Source: Calothrix sp. PCC 7103 (GTDB lineage: Bacteria; Cyanobacteriota; Cyanobacteriia; Cyanobacteriales; Nostocaceae). Taken from it: a stretch of 64,000 nt of DNA. The notes beneath the pieces are model-generated. The model worked only from the letters and a program-made list of their open reading frames with translations. It was not told the DNA's origin and did no database searches. Positions 1 through 9,521 of the stretch are shown here, in pieces (within the stretch, counting starts at the first letter, position 1; the number at the start of each line of letters is the position of its first letter). The stretch is from NCBI RefSeq assembly GCF_000331305.1, contig NZ_KB217483.1, positions 291,534 to 355,533 on the forward strand, given 5' to 3'. The translations under genes and the position numbers were made by a program.

Positions 1-1082
1 CCATAAGTATAAAACCCACAAATAGGCGCCTCATACGGTAGCGTATTTTGAATCATTTGATACTCTTCTTTTGCCCTTGTACCTAAAAGCCAACGACGAC
101 AACAGCAAGAGAATATGAGTACAGCATCTAACTTGTTACCAGGATAGTTTTGTAAAGCAGTTTTAAATGAATTCAAAGAAGCGGCAATTATTTCGTCTCG
201 ACTGCTATCGGTAACTCGAACGCTTGCTTGTTCGGGTATATTTGCCAAAAAATTAATGCTACCATCATCATTACAACTATTAGGCACTCGCATATAATAA
301 TACTCATTATCACGAGCATAAACAGCGAGTGGATTTTCGGCAGTTGGTAAACGGTTGCCTAAATAACGTTTATAAAATTCAACGGCAGTAATACCTTCTA
401 CTTCATAAAGTATATTTCCCTTAGCTTTTGTTATTATGCTTTTGCGTCCTAGTGGACACCATCCACAAGATATTGCATGAGAAAAAATAATATTGCCACC
501 AAAAGTCAAAATTGGTAACGAATCTGTTAAAATATTATTCCCAAAAAACTGATAAGTAGTTTTAAAACGATACTGGTCACCTGCGGTTCCACCAATAACC
601 GGAACTGGTGACGAAAAAGCTAACTCTAAACCTTTGAGTAGCATCTCTCCATCTGTAGTGGCGCCACCTTCAGTATAACTAGCAGGTAGAGCAATACATA
701 ATTTAATCGGAGTAGTAAATTTTTCAGATGCTTGTAGTACAGCTTGTTTTGCAGCAACGATTGGGTCACAACTCGCAGAAGTTCCAACTCCTGCATGAAT
801 TTCCACGGTATCAGAACAAAATAGCACCAGCACCAAAGAATCTTGTTGAAACCCTATCTTAGATGACATTTCACCATCTGTAGTACAACCAATCAACTCA
901 AGTCCAGGAAACACACGTGATATTTCCTCAAGAATAACAGCATGGTTAAAATCTATAGCTACGAATAGTATACCCGCACTAGGCGCCATATCCATTAAAT
1001 CTTCTTGACACTGCTGTACAACTTCTTTAACAGCACATATCGAATCTGGGTCTTCACTATGACCGATAACTACTTTTAACAT
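1..1082 (-). CDS. FIST-domain sensory protein, 3' end cut off by window
   Basis: Reading the minus strand from the ATG at 1082 gives at least 360 residues without a stop, beginning MLKVVIGHSEDPDSICAVKE and running off the left edge. The N-terminal half (motifs such as ELIGCTTDGE, PVPVIGGTAGDQ) matches the FIST_N sensory domain; the part with GWCPLGRKSIITKAKGN, then YEVEGITAVEFYKRYLG, matches the start of FIST_C. FIST domains are ligand-binding input domains often tied to histidine kinases or diguanylate cyclases; the C-terminus that would show an output domain lies outside the window. It is divergent from the CHAT protein at 1253, with about 170 bases between the starts, so the two may share a control region. 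Family call is firm, ligand unknown. Confidence 0.85.
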   Translation of the reverse strand, partial: MLKVVIGHSEDPDSICAVKEVVQQCQEDLMDMAPSAGILFVAIDFNHAVILEEISRVFPGLELIGCTTDGEMSSKIGFQQDSLVLVLFCSDTVEIHAGVGTSASCDPIVAAKQAVLQASEKFTTPIKLCIALPASYTEGGATTDGEMLLKGLELAFSSPVPVIGGTAGDQYRFKTTYQFFGNNILTDSLPILTFGGNIIFSHAISCGWCPLGRKSIITKAKGNILYEVEGITAVEFYKRYLGNRLPTAENPLAVYARDNEYYYMRVPNSCNDDGSINFLANIPEQASVRVTDSSRDEIIAASLNSFKTALQNYPGNKLDAVLIFSCCCRRWLLGTRAKEEYQMIQNTLPYEAPICGFYTY

Positions 1083-1252
1083 TTTACCCCCCGTAATTAT
1101 ACCCGCTCATTTCTACCTATCGCTAATTTAAGGTTGCCCATGATATAAACACAAGTAACAGGAACGAGCAAATTAATTTACCCACAGGGAGTATTGTTTT
1201 ACCTAGACAAACTCGTTAAGCTACAATTGTGAAGTTTTGATGAAGCGAGCGA

Positions 1253-3994
1253 ATGGAGCATCCTATAGACTTTGCATATCAAGACCTTCGTGGTCGTTCG
1301 TTTCGTGGCGCCAATTTAAGGGGTGCCAACTTTAGTTATTGTGACATACGCGGCGCCGACTTTAGCGAAACCACACTTATTGGCGCCAATTTTAGTCATG
1401 CGAAAGCAGGGTTGGGAAATTACCAAAATCTGCTTTTGATAGGAGTAGCTTTGATTTTATCGGGAATCTGCGGATTTGCGGCAGCGTTTTCAGGAGTTAT
1501 TGCCACAGATTTTATTTACTTTGCTGTTCAGGAAGGATTAAAATTTACTTTCGTTGCAGGTGGTATTGCCTTAGTAACGCTTTTCGTTTTTTGTGTGTTG
1601 AGTAATTATCAAGCACTCGAAGTTGCACTGGGTGCTTCAGCTGTAGTTGGTGCTGTAGCAATAGCTATAGCTGCTATTAGTGCTATTGATGGGGTAATAG
1701 CTGGTTCAGTAGCTGGGGTTTTGGTTGCTGTAAATGTGGCTTTTGGTTTGGTGATGGCTGTTTCGTTTACAATGACGATAATACTAACCCGCAATTTGGG
1801 TCTAATTATAGCTATATTTTCTGTAATAGTAGGTGGAATAGGGGGAGTAGCGTTAGGTGCTTTGATTACCAATAATAATAGTGCATTTGTCAGCGCCATT
1901 AGTGTGGGAATATGTACAGCGTCCACTGGGACATTTTTAGGTAGTTATTTAGCAAGACAAGTTTTTAAGAACGAAGAGAAGTTTTTGTTCTTTCGTACTA
2001 TAGCTGTGAATTTAGCTTCGATTCGTGGTACAAGTTTTATAAATGCCAATTTGACCGATAGCAAATTTCAGCAAAGTGTTCTCAAACACTGCGACTTTAG
2101 TAATGCGACTCTAACTCATACAAACTTTCATCTTGCCCAAAAGCTTGATTGTGCCAGAGTTGGCAATACAATTTTGGCAAATCCGAAAGTGCGGGAATTA
2201 TTAGTCAAAAAGCGTGGTGTTAAACAATCATACATCGGATGTAACATTCAAGGAGGCAATTTAGCAGGCGCCGATTTAAGTGAAGCGAACTTTACTGAAG
2301 CAGATGTAAGTGAAGCAACGTTTGTAGATGCGATTTTAGAACGTGCGAACTTTACCAAAGCACAAGCGATAAATACCAACTTTCAACAAGCAAGACTCAC
2401 AGCAGCATGTTTGGAAGCTTGGAATATAGATAGTACCACACAGTTAGAAGAAGTAATATGTGATTATGTATTTTTATTAAACAACCAAAATGAACGTCGT
2501 CCGAGTAGTGGAGTATTTGCACCCGGAGAATTTACTAAATTATTCCAGGTATTTATTAATACAGTTGATTTAATATTTCAAAACGGATTAGACTTACAAG
2601 CATTATATAGTGCATTGGTAGATGTAAAGGCAGCAAATCAAGATACGCAGTTAGCGATAAGGAGTATAGAAAATAAAGGGGACGGAGTAGTAGTAGTAAA
2701 AGTTCAAGTAACCGAAGAAGCGAATAAAACAAAGATTCACAGTGACTTTACGCAAAGTTACCAGGTAGCATTGCAAGCAATCGAAGCGAAATACCAAGCA
2801 CAATTACAAAGTAAAGACGAACAAATCGAATTATACCGTCAACACCAAGCCGATTTAAAGAACTTGATGCAAATGATAGTGGCGCCTGCATCAAAGTCAG
2901 ATAACATCGGTAAACTAGTAGTACTCAAAATTGGAGACATGGATGAGTTAAGTGCGAGCATTCCTGTAACGCTACAAATTTCCAATGAAGGTGAAACTCC
3001 TAGTGTCGAATGTACAGCCAAACTACCAGCGGCGCCGCAGTTAGAGATATTATATAGTCAATGGCAATCAGCTTACTATCGTACCTTACTTTCAAGCGCG
3101 CGGTTAGAAATACCTGAGATGCAAACAACAAATATTAGTCGTTACGACTATTTACAAGAATGCGAAGCATCAGCAAAACGCTTTAAACAATATTTAAATC
3201 ACTGGTTGAATAACTCAGAGTCGTTCCGAGTTATTAAAGAAAAACTGCTCGAACAATTAAACCCATCAGAAACAATACGTGTTATTCTGCAAACCGAAAA
3301 CCGCACTTTACTAAAATTACCTTTTCAACAGTGGACTTTCTTTGATACGTACCGAAATGCGGAGTTAGCAATATATACTGCTGCGTATAATAAAATAGAG
3401 GCGCCGTCTATTACTCATAATCGTGTTAAAATCTTAGCAATACTGGGAGACAGTACAGGAATAGATGTTAACCAAGATAGAAGAATACTGGAACAATTAC
3501 CGAATAGCGAAGTAACATTTTTAGTCGAACCGTTACGAAAAGAAGTTAACGATGAGTTATGGCAACAAACGTGGGATATTTTGTTTTTTGCAGGACACAG
3601 TTATACAAAACAAGAAATAGGTCAAATAAATATTAACAAAAATGAGACGTTGAGTATAGGTCAACTGAAGAACGCACTACAAAAAGCTATTCAGCAAGGA
3701 TTAAAACTAGCAATCTTCAACTCATGCGATGGATTAGGATTAGCATTAAACCTAGCAGAACTAAATATACCCCAAATGATAGTAATGCGCGAACCTGTAG
3801 CAGATAAAGTCGCGCAAGAATTTTTGAAAAACTTTCTCACAGAGTTTTCCAATGGTAAAACCCTATATATATCAGTAAGAGAAGCGAGAGAAAAACTACA
3901 GGGACTAGAAAACGAATATCCCACCACCACGTGGTTACCTGTCATATTCCAAAACCCATCACAAATTCCACCCCTCTGGAACCTGGCAAGGTGA
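1253..3994 (+). CDS. pentapeptide-repeat, multi-TM, CHAT (caspase-like) protein
   Basis: A 913-residue multidomain protein. Residues 10-50 are pentapeptide repeats (LRGRSFRGANLRGANFSYCD type). Residues about 55-235 hold a run of hydrophobic membrane segments rich in A, G, V and I. A second set of pentapeptide repeats covers about 255-385. A linker with a coiled-coil-like stretch (about 465-535) follows. The C-terminal third is a CHAT domain of the caspase/separase clan: the His is in FFAGHS (H782) and the Cys in FNSCDG (C825), followed by the typical MREPV and VREAREKL motifs, so the protease dyad looks intact. CHAT proteins act as regulated peptidases in bacterial conflict and signalling systems; that role here is inference. 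It lies near a FIST protein and two STAND-type ATPases. GGCGCC occurs seven times in the gene. Confidence 0.85.
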   Translation: MEHPIDFAYQDLRGRSFRGANLRGANFSYCDIRGADFSETTLIGANFSHAKAGLGNYQNLLLIGVALILSGICGFAAAFSGVIATDFIYFAVQEGLKFTFVAGGIALVTLFVFCVLSNYQALEVALGASAVVGAVAIAIAAISAIDGVIAGSVAGVLVAVNVAFGLVMAVSFTMTIILTRNLGLIIAIFSVIVGGIGGVALGALITNNNSAFVSAISVGICTASTGTFLGSYLARQVFKNEEKFLFFRTIAVNLASIRGTSFINANLTDSKFQQSVLKHCDFSNATLTHTNFHLAQKLDCARVGNTILANPKVRELLVKKRGVKQSYIGCNIQGGNLAGADLSEANFTEADVSEATFVDAILERANFTKAQAINTNFQQARLTAACLEAWNIDSTTQLEEVICDYVFLLNNQNERRPSSGVFAPGEFTKLFQVFINTVDLIFQNGLDLQALYSALVDVKAANQDTQLAIRSIENKGDGVVVVKVQVTEEANKTKIHSDFTQSYQVALQAIEAKYQAQLQSKDEQIELYRQHQADLKNLMQMIVAPASKSDNIGKLVVLKIGDMDELSASIPVTLQISNEGETPSVECTAKLPAAPQLEILYSQWQSAYYRTLLSSARLEIPEMQTTNISRYDYLQECEASAKRFKQYLNHWLNNSESFRVIKEKLLEQLNPSETIRVILQTENRTLLKLPFQQWTFFDTYRNAELAIYTAAYNKIEAPSITHNRVKILAILGDSTGIDVNQDRRILEQLPNSEVTFLVEPLRKEVNDELWQQTWDILFFAGHSYTKQEIGQININKNETLSIGQLKNALQKAIQQGLKLAIFNSCDGLGLALNLAELNIPQMIVMREPVADKVAQEFLKNFLTEFSNGKTLYISVREAREKLQGLENEYPTTTWLPVIFQNPSQIPPLWNLAR

Positions 3995-4153
3995 CAATCT
4001 TGCTTCAAAGGATTGCCTTATCTTAGGTTCAGGGGTTTTGGTTCCCCCTTCAGAAATTCAGCAGTATAAATAGGAACAATTAAAAAAAATCAGAAGTTAT
4101 AATTTATAGCCGTTCTCAGTTGAGTGAGGACAGATTAACTCATTAAAGTTCAT

Positions 4154-4378
4154 GTGGGGTGGGCATCCCGAACCGCTCTTGTGTACTTAACTCGAACGGG
4201 AAACGCTACATCAGCCAAAAACAATATCAACAAAGCTAACCCCAGTTTAGTACGTAGTAATCTTGATGGCACAGGTCATGATTTTTATGTAGATAGGTTG
4301 GCTGGGTTTAATCCAAACCAGCAAACAGACCTGATTAATTTCTTACTAGCATTGGATGATGTTCCTGGGAGCTTCTAA
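4154..4378 (+). pseudogene. C-terminal fragment of a larger protein
   Basis: A 74-codon frame whose first residues (MGWASR) come from a dispersed repeat (the GTGGGGTGGGCATCC motif also seen at 22064). The remainder, with GHDFYV and a closing DLINFLLALDDVPGSF, looks like the C-terminus of a long protein; DLINFLLALDD resembles the end of di-haem cytochrome c peroxidase-like proteins, but no haem motif is left. No convincing ribosome binding site is seen. I read it as a relic truncated by repeat insertion; the parent family is only a guess. Confidence 0.4.
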
Positions 4379-4451
4379 TTGAAACTAAGGGATGGGCAGA
4401 GAAAACCCTTCCCTTGCTCGTCCTTTGAATTACAAACTTTTAAAAGTAAGA

Positions 4452-4919
4452 TCACGCAGTTAGTTCCTTGCTGAACACCACTTTATCGTCACCTACTGTA
4501 TAGAAGTTCCGAATTCGCGCCTCAAGAGTATAGCCACACTTAGGATAGAAAGCCCGCGCGCGTTCAAAACCATCAATACTTGACGTTTCCACAATTACCA
4601 AGCGGGCGCCACTAGAGCGTAATATTTCTTCAACATGGCTTATTAAAGACCTACCGTGACCTTGCCCTTGAGCGCCAGGACTAACCAGAAGCATAAGAAT
4701 ATTCCATGTTCCATCAGTCATTGGCTCTGGGGCGCAATAAACCACACCTACTGGTTGCTCGCTCACTGCAATGAACCAAAGGTCTTTATTGCCGCGTTCG
4801 TAGTCGTCCAACCGCTCTCTAATCTGATTGATTCCATCCGAATTGAACAAACCGCTCACTTCAGCCAAGGCAATTACAGCTTCCATATCACTGGATATCA
4901 CTTTTCTAATCATGGTCAT
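4452..4919 (-). CDS. GNAT-family N-acetyltransferase
   Basis: 155 residues, the usual size for a single GNAT domain. The acetyl-CoA pyrophosphate-binding signature is seen in VSPGAQGQGHGRSLISHV (Q-x-x-G-x-G/A type, strand 4 to helix 3). FYPKCGYTLEARI matches the conserved end of the fold. It would transfer an acetyl group from acetyl-CoA to an amine; the substrate cannot be told. It is a single gene, convergent with the relic at 4154 and followed upstream by the unrelated zinc-ribbon gene. ATG at 4919 and ATG at 4913 are both possible starts. Confidence 0.85.
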   Translation of the reverse strand: MTMIRKVISSDMEAVIALAEVSGLFNSDGINQIRERLDDYERGNKDLWFIAVSEQPVGVVYCAPEPMTDGTWNILMLLVSPGAQGQGHGRSLISHVEEILRSSGARLVIVETSSIDGFERARAFYPKCGYTLEARIRNFYTVGDDKVVFSKELTA

Positions 4920-5012
4920 GGAAAACTGAATCCTTACAAAAATTTATATTCCAACAGTAATTGTACTGCGGGAACTTGTGCCAAATCTCATTGCCACAAA
5001 TATTTATGCATA

Positions 5013-5201
5013 TCATTTTTTAACTTTTTCAGCTTTCCAGGTTCCTCCGTAGACGTAAAATGGGTTATCTTGACTAATGTCCTGCCAGCAATTAGGACAT
5101 ACGAAAACCCAGTCTCCTTCTTCTTCGTATTTGACGCGGTACAAAACAGGCACCGTTTGTATACATATGTGACAAGGTTTTACACGCGCTCTTACAGCCA
5201 T
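5013..5201 (-). CDS. small zinc-ribbon protein, coupled to the STAND ATPase
   Basis: 62 residues with two CxxC knuckles (CHIC near residue 10 and CPNC near residue 35), as in a single zinc ribbon. The N-terminus is basic (MAVRARVKPCHIC). Its ATG overlaps the last 10 bases of the STAND gene (stop at 5192-5194), so translation is probably coupled and the two products are likely to be made together. Function is unknown; a nucleic-acid or protein-binding accessory is a reasonable guess. The overlap and the metal-binding cysteines argue that this is a real gene. Confidence 0.75.
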   Translation of the reverse strand: MAVRARVKPCHICIQTVPVLYRVKYEEEGDWVFVCPNCWQDISQDNPFYVYGGTWKAEKVKK

Positions 5202-7867
5202 AGTTTAATAACGAGTATTACCAATAATACTATTATACTTAAGAAAGTAAATAATATATAGTTATAAATTTTGATTTTTGCTTGTAAATGTTGAAGTTTG
5301 ATAATTAAGTCATTTACTTTTGGTTGCTGCTTTTGAATAAATGTAGCTAAATAGTCATGAACGAGTTGATAACGGTCTTCGGGGCTGGTTGGTATTAATA
5401 CTACAATGCCCGCTGCCACAAAAATCTGTAAGACCAAATCTAATTGCTTATCATTTATTAAAGTTGGTTTCCAATTAGTATCTGTAATTCTTAAAATAAA
5501 ATCTTGTTTCAACTCTGTACGAGTTTTAGCTGGTCGAATTCCTTTATCATCAGTCAATAAATATAATAGTATTTCTGCTATTTTTTGATTTTCATCTCCG
5601 CAGTCTTTAACTACTTCTTCTAAGTAGCGTTTAATTAACTCTTGTTTTGTTCCAATCTGTTTATATTGTACTGATGTTGTAATATTTTCTGTCTCTAGCT
5701 GCGCGCAAACAATTTGTAATTCAATAGGACGCACTTCACCAAATTTAATTGATAAGTCATGTACTAAACGCTTAATTAAATCTTCTTCTAGATAGTGTTT
5801 TGAACGTTTGCTTAAACGCGCGATTAATGTTTCGGCATCGTTTATTGAAAAATTACCGAGTTCATATAAAACATTTTTACTCAGCAAGTCATGGTTAATA
5901 ATATTCATACTAGGAATTTGGATACATTCGAGCAAGTAATGTAAATATTCTTTGCGTAATGATAATATAACTTTGACACCTAGTATATTTAAACATGCTC
6001 CTAAAAATGAAAAGAAATCACGGCGCCGTTGATATGTGTTATATTTAAATAAAAATTCCTCAAATTGGTCAAAAATTAGTATAACTTTAAAATTATATGT
6101 ACAAGATTCTTGTAGAGTTTGCAAGATATCATTTGATGTGAATTTATTGCTTTCTTGTGTTGCTGGTAGTGCTGCAAATAATGCTTTGTTTAATTCATTA
6201 ATCCAGTTATCATAATATCGCACAAATACTGGTATAATATTACCGCGAGTATTTATATTTATTTGTTTAATGGCGGGAATTAAACCAGCTTGTACAAGCG
6301 AAGTTTTTCCAACACCAGAGTATCCATGAATAACGATTAATTTGTGGTCTGGACGCATTAAACGTTCGAGTAAGTGTTTAACATCTTGCTCACGTCCAGA
6401 TGCAGTAATTTCCGGCGCCAATGTTTCTTCAATTGAACTATCATTTACTCTATCTATAATTTGAGTTAAGCTTGACTGAGGTTTTCGCTGCGGTTGAATT
6501 TTTCCGGCGCCGATAAATGCTCTAAACCCATATTGCTGTTCGGTAGAACGTATTTCTAATTTGACTCGAAAAGCTTCAAGATAAAGGTTTTGTTTTAAAT
6601 ATACAGTTCTTAATAACTGTAAAATTTGAATAAACTGTTGAGGGTTATCTTTATGACCAAGAAAACGCGCTTTTTGTAAATGATTTACTGCACGCGATGT
6701 TCTACCTAATTTAAGTTCTGTCTGAGCTAATAATAGTAAATATAGTCCTTGATGCTGTTGTGCAACTGGGTCTTTAATAAGATAGTGTAACGCTTGATAT
6801 GCATGTTGCTTGGCTTGATTCCAAAGTCGTTTACTCAAAGCTGTTTCTGCTAAAAAACCATAAGCACGTGCGACTCGTGTTGAATTACCATATAATTTCT
6901 GTAAATTTAAGGCTGTTAGTGCTAAATGTTGCAACTCGTCCCATGCTTCTAAGCGTCGTAGTGTTTCACCTAATGGGTTAATATATTTAGCTACTAAGTT
7001 TGGATAGTTTGCTTCGGTAAATATATTAATACATTTTTCAAAAAAGTATCTTGCTTGCGCTAGATATTCTCGTGAAACTGTTTTTTGTTCAGCTTTTTGG
7101 TAGTAACATAATCCAATATGAAAAAGTAGTACTCCTGCACGCATTTGAAATAGTTCTTCTTGATTCCAAAAAATCAAACTACGCTGGAAATAATCTAAAG
7201 CTGTATCTATATGATTTTTTAGATAAGCTTCTTGTCCACGTACAAAATCTACACCTGCTTGTATTATAGGTTCTACTGGGTATTTTATCAGTTTTAAATC
7301 GTAATAGTATCTAATGATTTCTCGGCGCCGGATATATCCTATTTGCCAACCAATAGAATATGTGTCAGAGAAGAGTGCAAATTCAAAAATTGCGTCAGTA
7401 TCGCATTTTAATTGTTTTATAAGTTCCGAGGTGGTAATGGTAAATTCTATGGTGGTTGCCCAGCTTTCAAAATCACTTGATAACCGCATCATTTTGGCTA
7501 ATATTTCATCGTTTACCCATAATACTATGGGGAAATTAAAGTTTTTACGAAACTCTTCACGAATGAGGTTAGTTGTAGTTAGTAGCTGGTCTAGGTTTAA
7601 GTGTGTTTCTAAACCCCATACCATGACTGCATCTGGTTGTTTGGGTAGAAGTGCTTCTATTTTTTGGTATAAGCTCGTTTCTGTTTTTTTTATGTTGAGT
7701 ATGGGTATTTTACTGTTTATTTGTTGTTGCAGGTGTTTGTATAGAAATGAGCGTAAGAGTATGTAGTTACAATGTGCTAATATTAATCGGAATTCTCCTT
7801 GTGATGCTGAGAGTGTCCATGCTAGTTCTTCTAGGGATGGAGAGATTTTTTCGTTTTGGATAGGCAT
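5192..7867 (-). CDS. TPR and STAND-type (NACHT-like) ATPase with C-terminal TM
   Basis: 891 residues. Residues 1-165 form an N-terminal domain with EEFRKNFNFPIVLWVNDEIL, seen before cyanobacterial STAND ATPases. Residues about 200-440 are helical TPR-like repeats. A P-loop NTPase follows: Walker A GYSGVGKTS near 508 and Walker B VILIFDQFEEF near 597, in the arrangement of the nSTAND family. The last 25 residues are strongly hydrophobic (FLSIIVLLVILVIKLWL), a likely tail anchor. STAND ATPases are signal-dependent oligomerising switches; here the effector may be separate (the CHAT protein at 1253 is a candidate, by neighbourhood only). It lies 54 bases downstream of another ATPase gene and overlaps the zinc-ribbon gene, suggesting one transcript. 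Confidence 0.8.
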   Translation of the reverse strand: MPIQNEKISPSLEELAWTLSASQGEFRLILAHCNYILLRSFLYKHLQQQINSKIPILNIKKTETSLYQKIEALLPKQPDAVMVWGLETHLNLDQLLTTTNLIREEFRKNFNFPIVLWVNDEILAKMMRLSSDFESWATTIEFTITTSELIKQLKCDTDAIFEFALFSDTYSIGWQIGYIRRREIIRYYYDLKLIKYPVEPIIQAGVDFVRGQEAYLKNHIDTALDYFQRSLIFWNQEELFQMRAGVLLFHIGLCYYQKAEQKTVSREYLAQARYFFEKCINIFTEANYPNLVAKYINPLGETLRRLEAWDELQHLALTALNLQKLYGNSTRVARAYGFLAETALSKRLWNQAKQHAYQALHYLIKDPVAQQHQGLYLLLLAQTELKLGRTSRAVNHLQKARFLGHKDNPQQFIQILQLLRTVYLKQNLYLEAFRVKLEIRSTEQQYGFRAFIGAGKIQPQRKPQSSLTQIIDRVNDSSIEETLAPEITASGREQDVKHLLERLMRPDHKLIVIHGYSGVGKTSLVQAGLIPAIKQININTRGNIIPVFVRYYDNWINELNKALFAALPATQESNKFTSNDILQTLQESCTYNFKVILIFDQFEEFLFKYNTYQRRRDFFSFLGACLNILGVKVILSLRKEYLHYLLECIQIPSMNIINHDLLSKNVLYELGNFSINDAETLIARLSKRSKHYLEEDLIKRLVHDLSIKFGEVRPIELQIVCAQLETENITTSVQYKQIGTKQELIKRYLEEVVKDCGDENQKIAEILLYLLTDDKGIRPAKTRTELKQDFILRITDTNWKPTLINDKQLDLVLQIFVAAGIVVLIPTSPEDRYQLVHDYLATFIQKQQPKVNDLIIKLQHLQAKIKIYNYILFTFLSIIVLLVILVIKLWL

Positions 7868-7869
7868 TA

Positions 7870-7912
7870 ATTTTTTACCACAGAGACGTAGAGTACACAG
7901 AGAAAAGAGAGT
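7870..7912. repeat. dispersed CACAGAG-type repeat
   Basis: The gap between the two ATPase genes carries ACCACAGAGACGTAGAGT and ACACAGAG, one of several copies in this window (also near 9454, 10820, 13171 and related CTTTGTG or CTTTGCG forms near 29281, 40000, 62130 and 62265). Confidence 0.7.
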
Positions 7913-7921
7913 AGGGGGAGG

Positions 7922-9271
7922 TTATTGTTTTAGCTCTTCTGATTCTATTAATATTGGGTTTACGTCGAACCAAGATTCTCCGTGGTAGTTACGGTATTCA
8001 AATACTAAGCGACTATGAATGAGTTTTTGATAGTCTCTGTCTCCACCAACTTTTTTTCGTATGCGTACTTGTCGTAGAAGTTCCCATTCTTCTTCACATA
8101 TTTGCATGGTCATTTCGTTTCGACGCGAACGAATTAATGCTTCTAGTGTTTGTTTTTGTAAGGGAAGTTTTCTTTGGCGTTGAATCCAGTTGTTTAGTAA
8201 TCTGAGTAAGTCACGTACATGACCACCGCTAATTTGGCATAAACGGTCTAAGCTTTCGGGTGTATCAAATATTTGGGTTATTTTGCTTAAACGTTCGTTT
8301 GGGTCTAAATTAGGGAAAGCCCGTGCTAGTACCATGTGACGCATCAGTTGTATTCCTGCTTCATCATAACTACCGTCTTTATGATGGACTGGTACCATTG
8401 GTAAGACTCTTGGTTCTTCAGGAAAACGCTGTGTTAGGTTGTTGTAGTCGTTAGAGAATTTTAAGGCTAAGGGCATTGTGTAGACTACATGGCAATGTAG
8501 TTTTGTTAAATATTCGCTTTGGTCGATGAATAAATACTCTTGTTGCGGGCGCCCCCAAGGTTTTGCGCGACTGTCGATACGGTCGAGATTATCGACAATA
8601 ACAACAAGTCCATTTTTACCGCGTTGTTTGAGTTTTTTAATCGCAGGTTCTAACAACTCTGTATTTATCGCTTCTAATAACTTACCTTTTTGAGGCGCCA
8701 AATACTGGTTAAGTCGTTCGCGTAACATTGCATCACCTTTGGTTCTAGTTGTAATTTCAGCAATACCAACTGAGAGCGAAAACTTATCTCCATCTAAATT
8801 AAAACCAACATCACCAATAGGAAGCTTTGCTTTTATTCCAATAATCTCTGAATTCAAAATTTTCCAGGCACCGACTAGTAATTCTTTGAGTTTACCAGGT
8901 TCGCTTAATTTAATATCAACCAAACTTTGACTAACGTGACGTGCAACAGCTAGTAGAAAATCACCAATATCAACATCTGCCATTTCCAAGTCTTGACTAG
9001 ACTCAAAGTAAACTACATAAAAATTTTCTTTTTCCAACTCTAATTTTAACTGTAATAATTCAGTAGATTTTCCGCAACCTATGTGACCTGTGAACAATTG
9101 ACAAGTCGGCTCATATGGAGAGAAAAAACTAATATTATCTCTCAACTCCTCAATAATCTTTCCACCTCTGACCGAAGAAAAATCGATATACAACTTCTGG
9201 TCTTCAACATTATCAAAAACTATCGTCTTACTAGGATTTGTAGCTTGATAAAAGGCACGTAAATCTATCAT
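7922..9271 (-). CDS. P-loop ATPase, first gene of the STAND cluster
   Basis: 449 residues. Walker A is clear in FTGHIGCGKSTELLQLK near residue 60, and a Walker B-like segment in GLVVIVDNLDRIDSR near 225. The C-terminal half is helical and contains SGGHVRDLLRLLNNW, resembling the sensor-2/lid region of AAA+ ORC/STAND proteins. Such ATPases in cyanobacteria are usually annotated only as ATP-binding proteins. It is the upstream member of a probable three-gene transcript (this gene, TPR-STAND, zinc ribbon). Function is not known; a regulatory or conflict role is inferred from the neighbours. Confidence 0.75.
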   Translation of the reverse strand: MIDLRAFYQATNPSKTIVFDNVEDQKLYIDFSSVRGGKIIEELRDNISFFSPYEPTCQLFTGHIGCGKSTELLQLKLELEKENFYVVYFESSQDLEMADVDIGDFLLAVARHVSQSLVDIKLSEPGKLKELLVGAWKILNSEIIGIKAKLPIGDVGFNLDGDKFSLSVGIAEITTRTKGDAMLRERLNQYLAPQKGKLLEAINTELLEPAIKKLKQRGKNGLVVIVDNLDRIDSRAKPWGRPQQEYLFIDQSEYLTKLHCHVVYTMPLALKFSNDYNNLTQRFPEEPRVLPMVPVHHKDGSYDEAGIQLMRHMVLARAFPNLDPNERLSKITQIFDTPESLDRLCQISGGHVRDLLRLLNNWIQRQRKLPLQKQTLEALIRSRRNEMTMQICEEEWELLRQVRIRKKVGGDRDYQKLIHSRLVFEYRNYHGESWFDVNPILIESEELKQ

Positions 9272-9521
9272 ATTTTTTATTCCTTGTTTCCTTTGTATTT
9301 CGCAAAAATAATTCCGTGAATTTACTGTTTACATTTATAAAAGAGCAAGAATACTTACATAATAAATTGATAAACCAAGCTTAATATAATGGTATAATTT
9401 TTATCAAGAAAGTGTGTAGTCTATAAAAATACATTTAAAAAAATACTTAAAAACTCTCTGTGTCCTCTGTGTCCTCTGTGTCTCTGTGGTAATGTTAAGT
9501 ATATATATCTACTACACAGTA

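Noticed and set aside
4656-5261. 201-codon plus-strand frame
   Set aside because: Overlaps the GNAT gene, the zinc-ribbon gene and the STAND gene on the other strand; no family features; a shadow.
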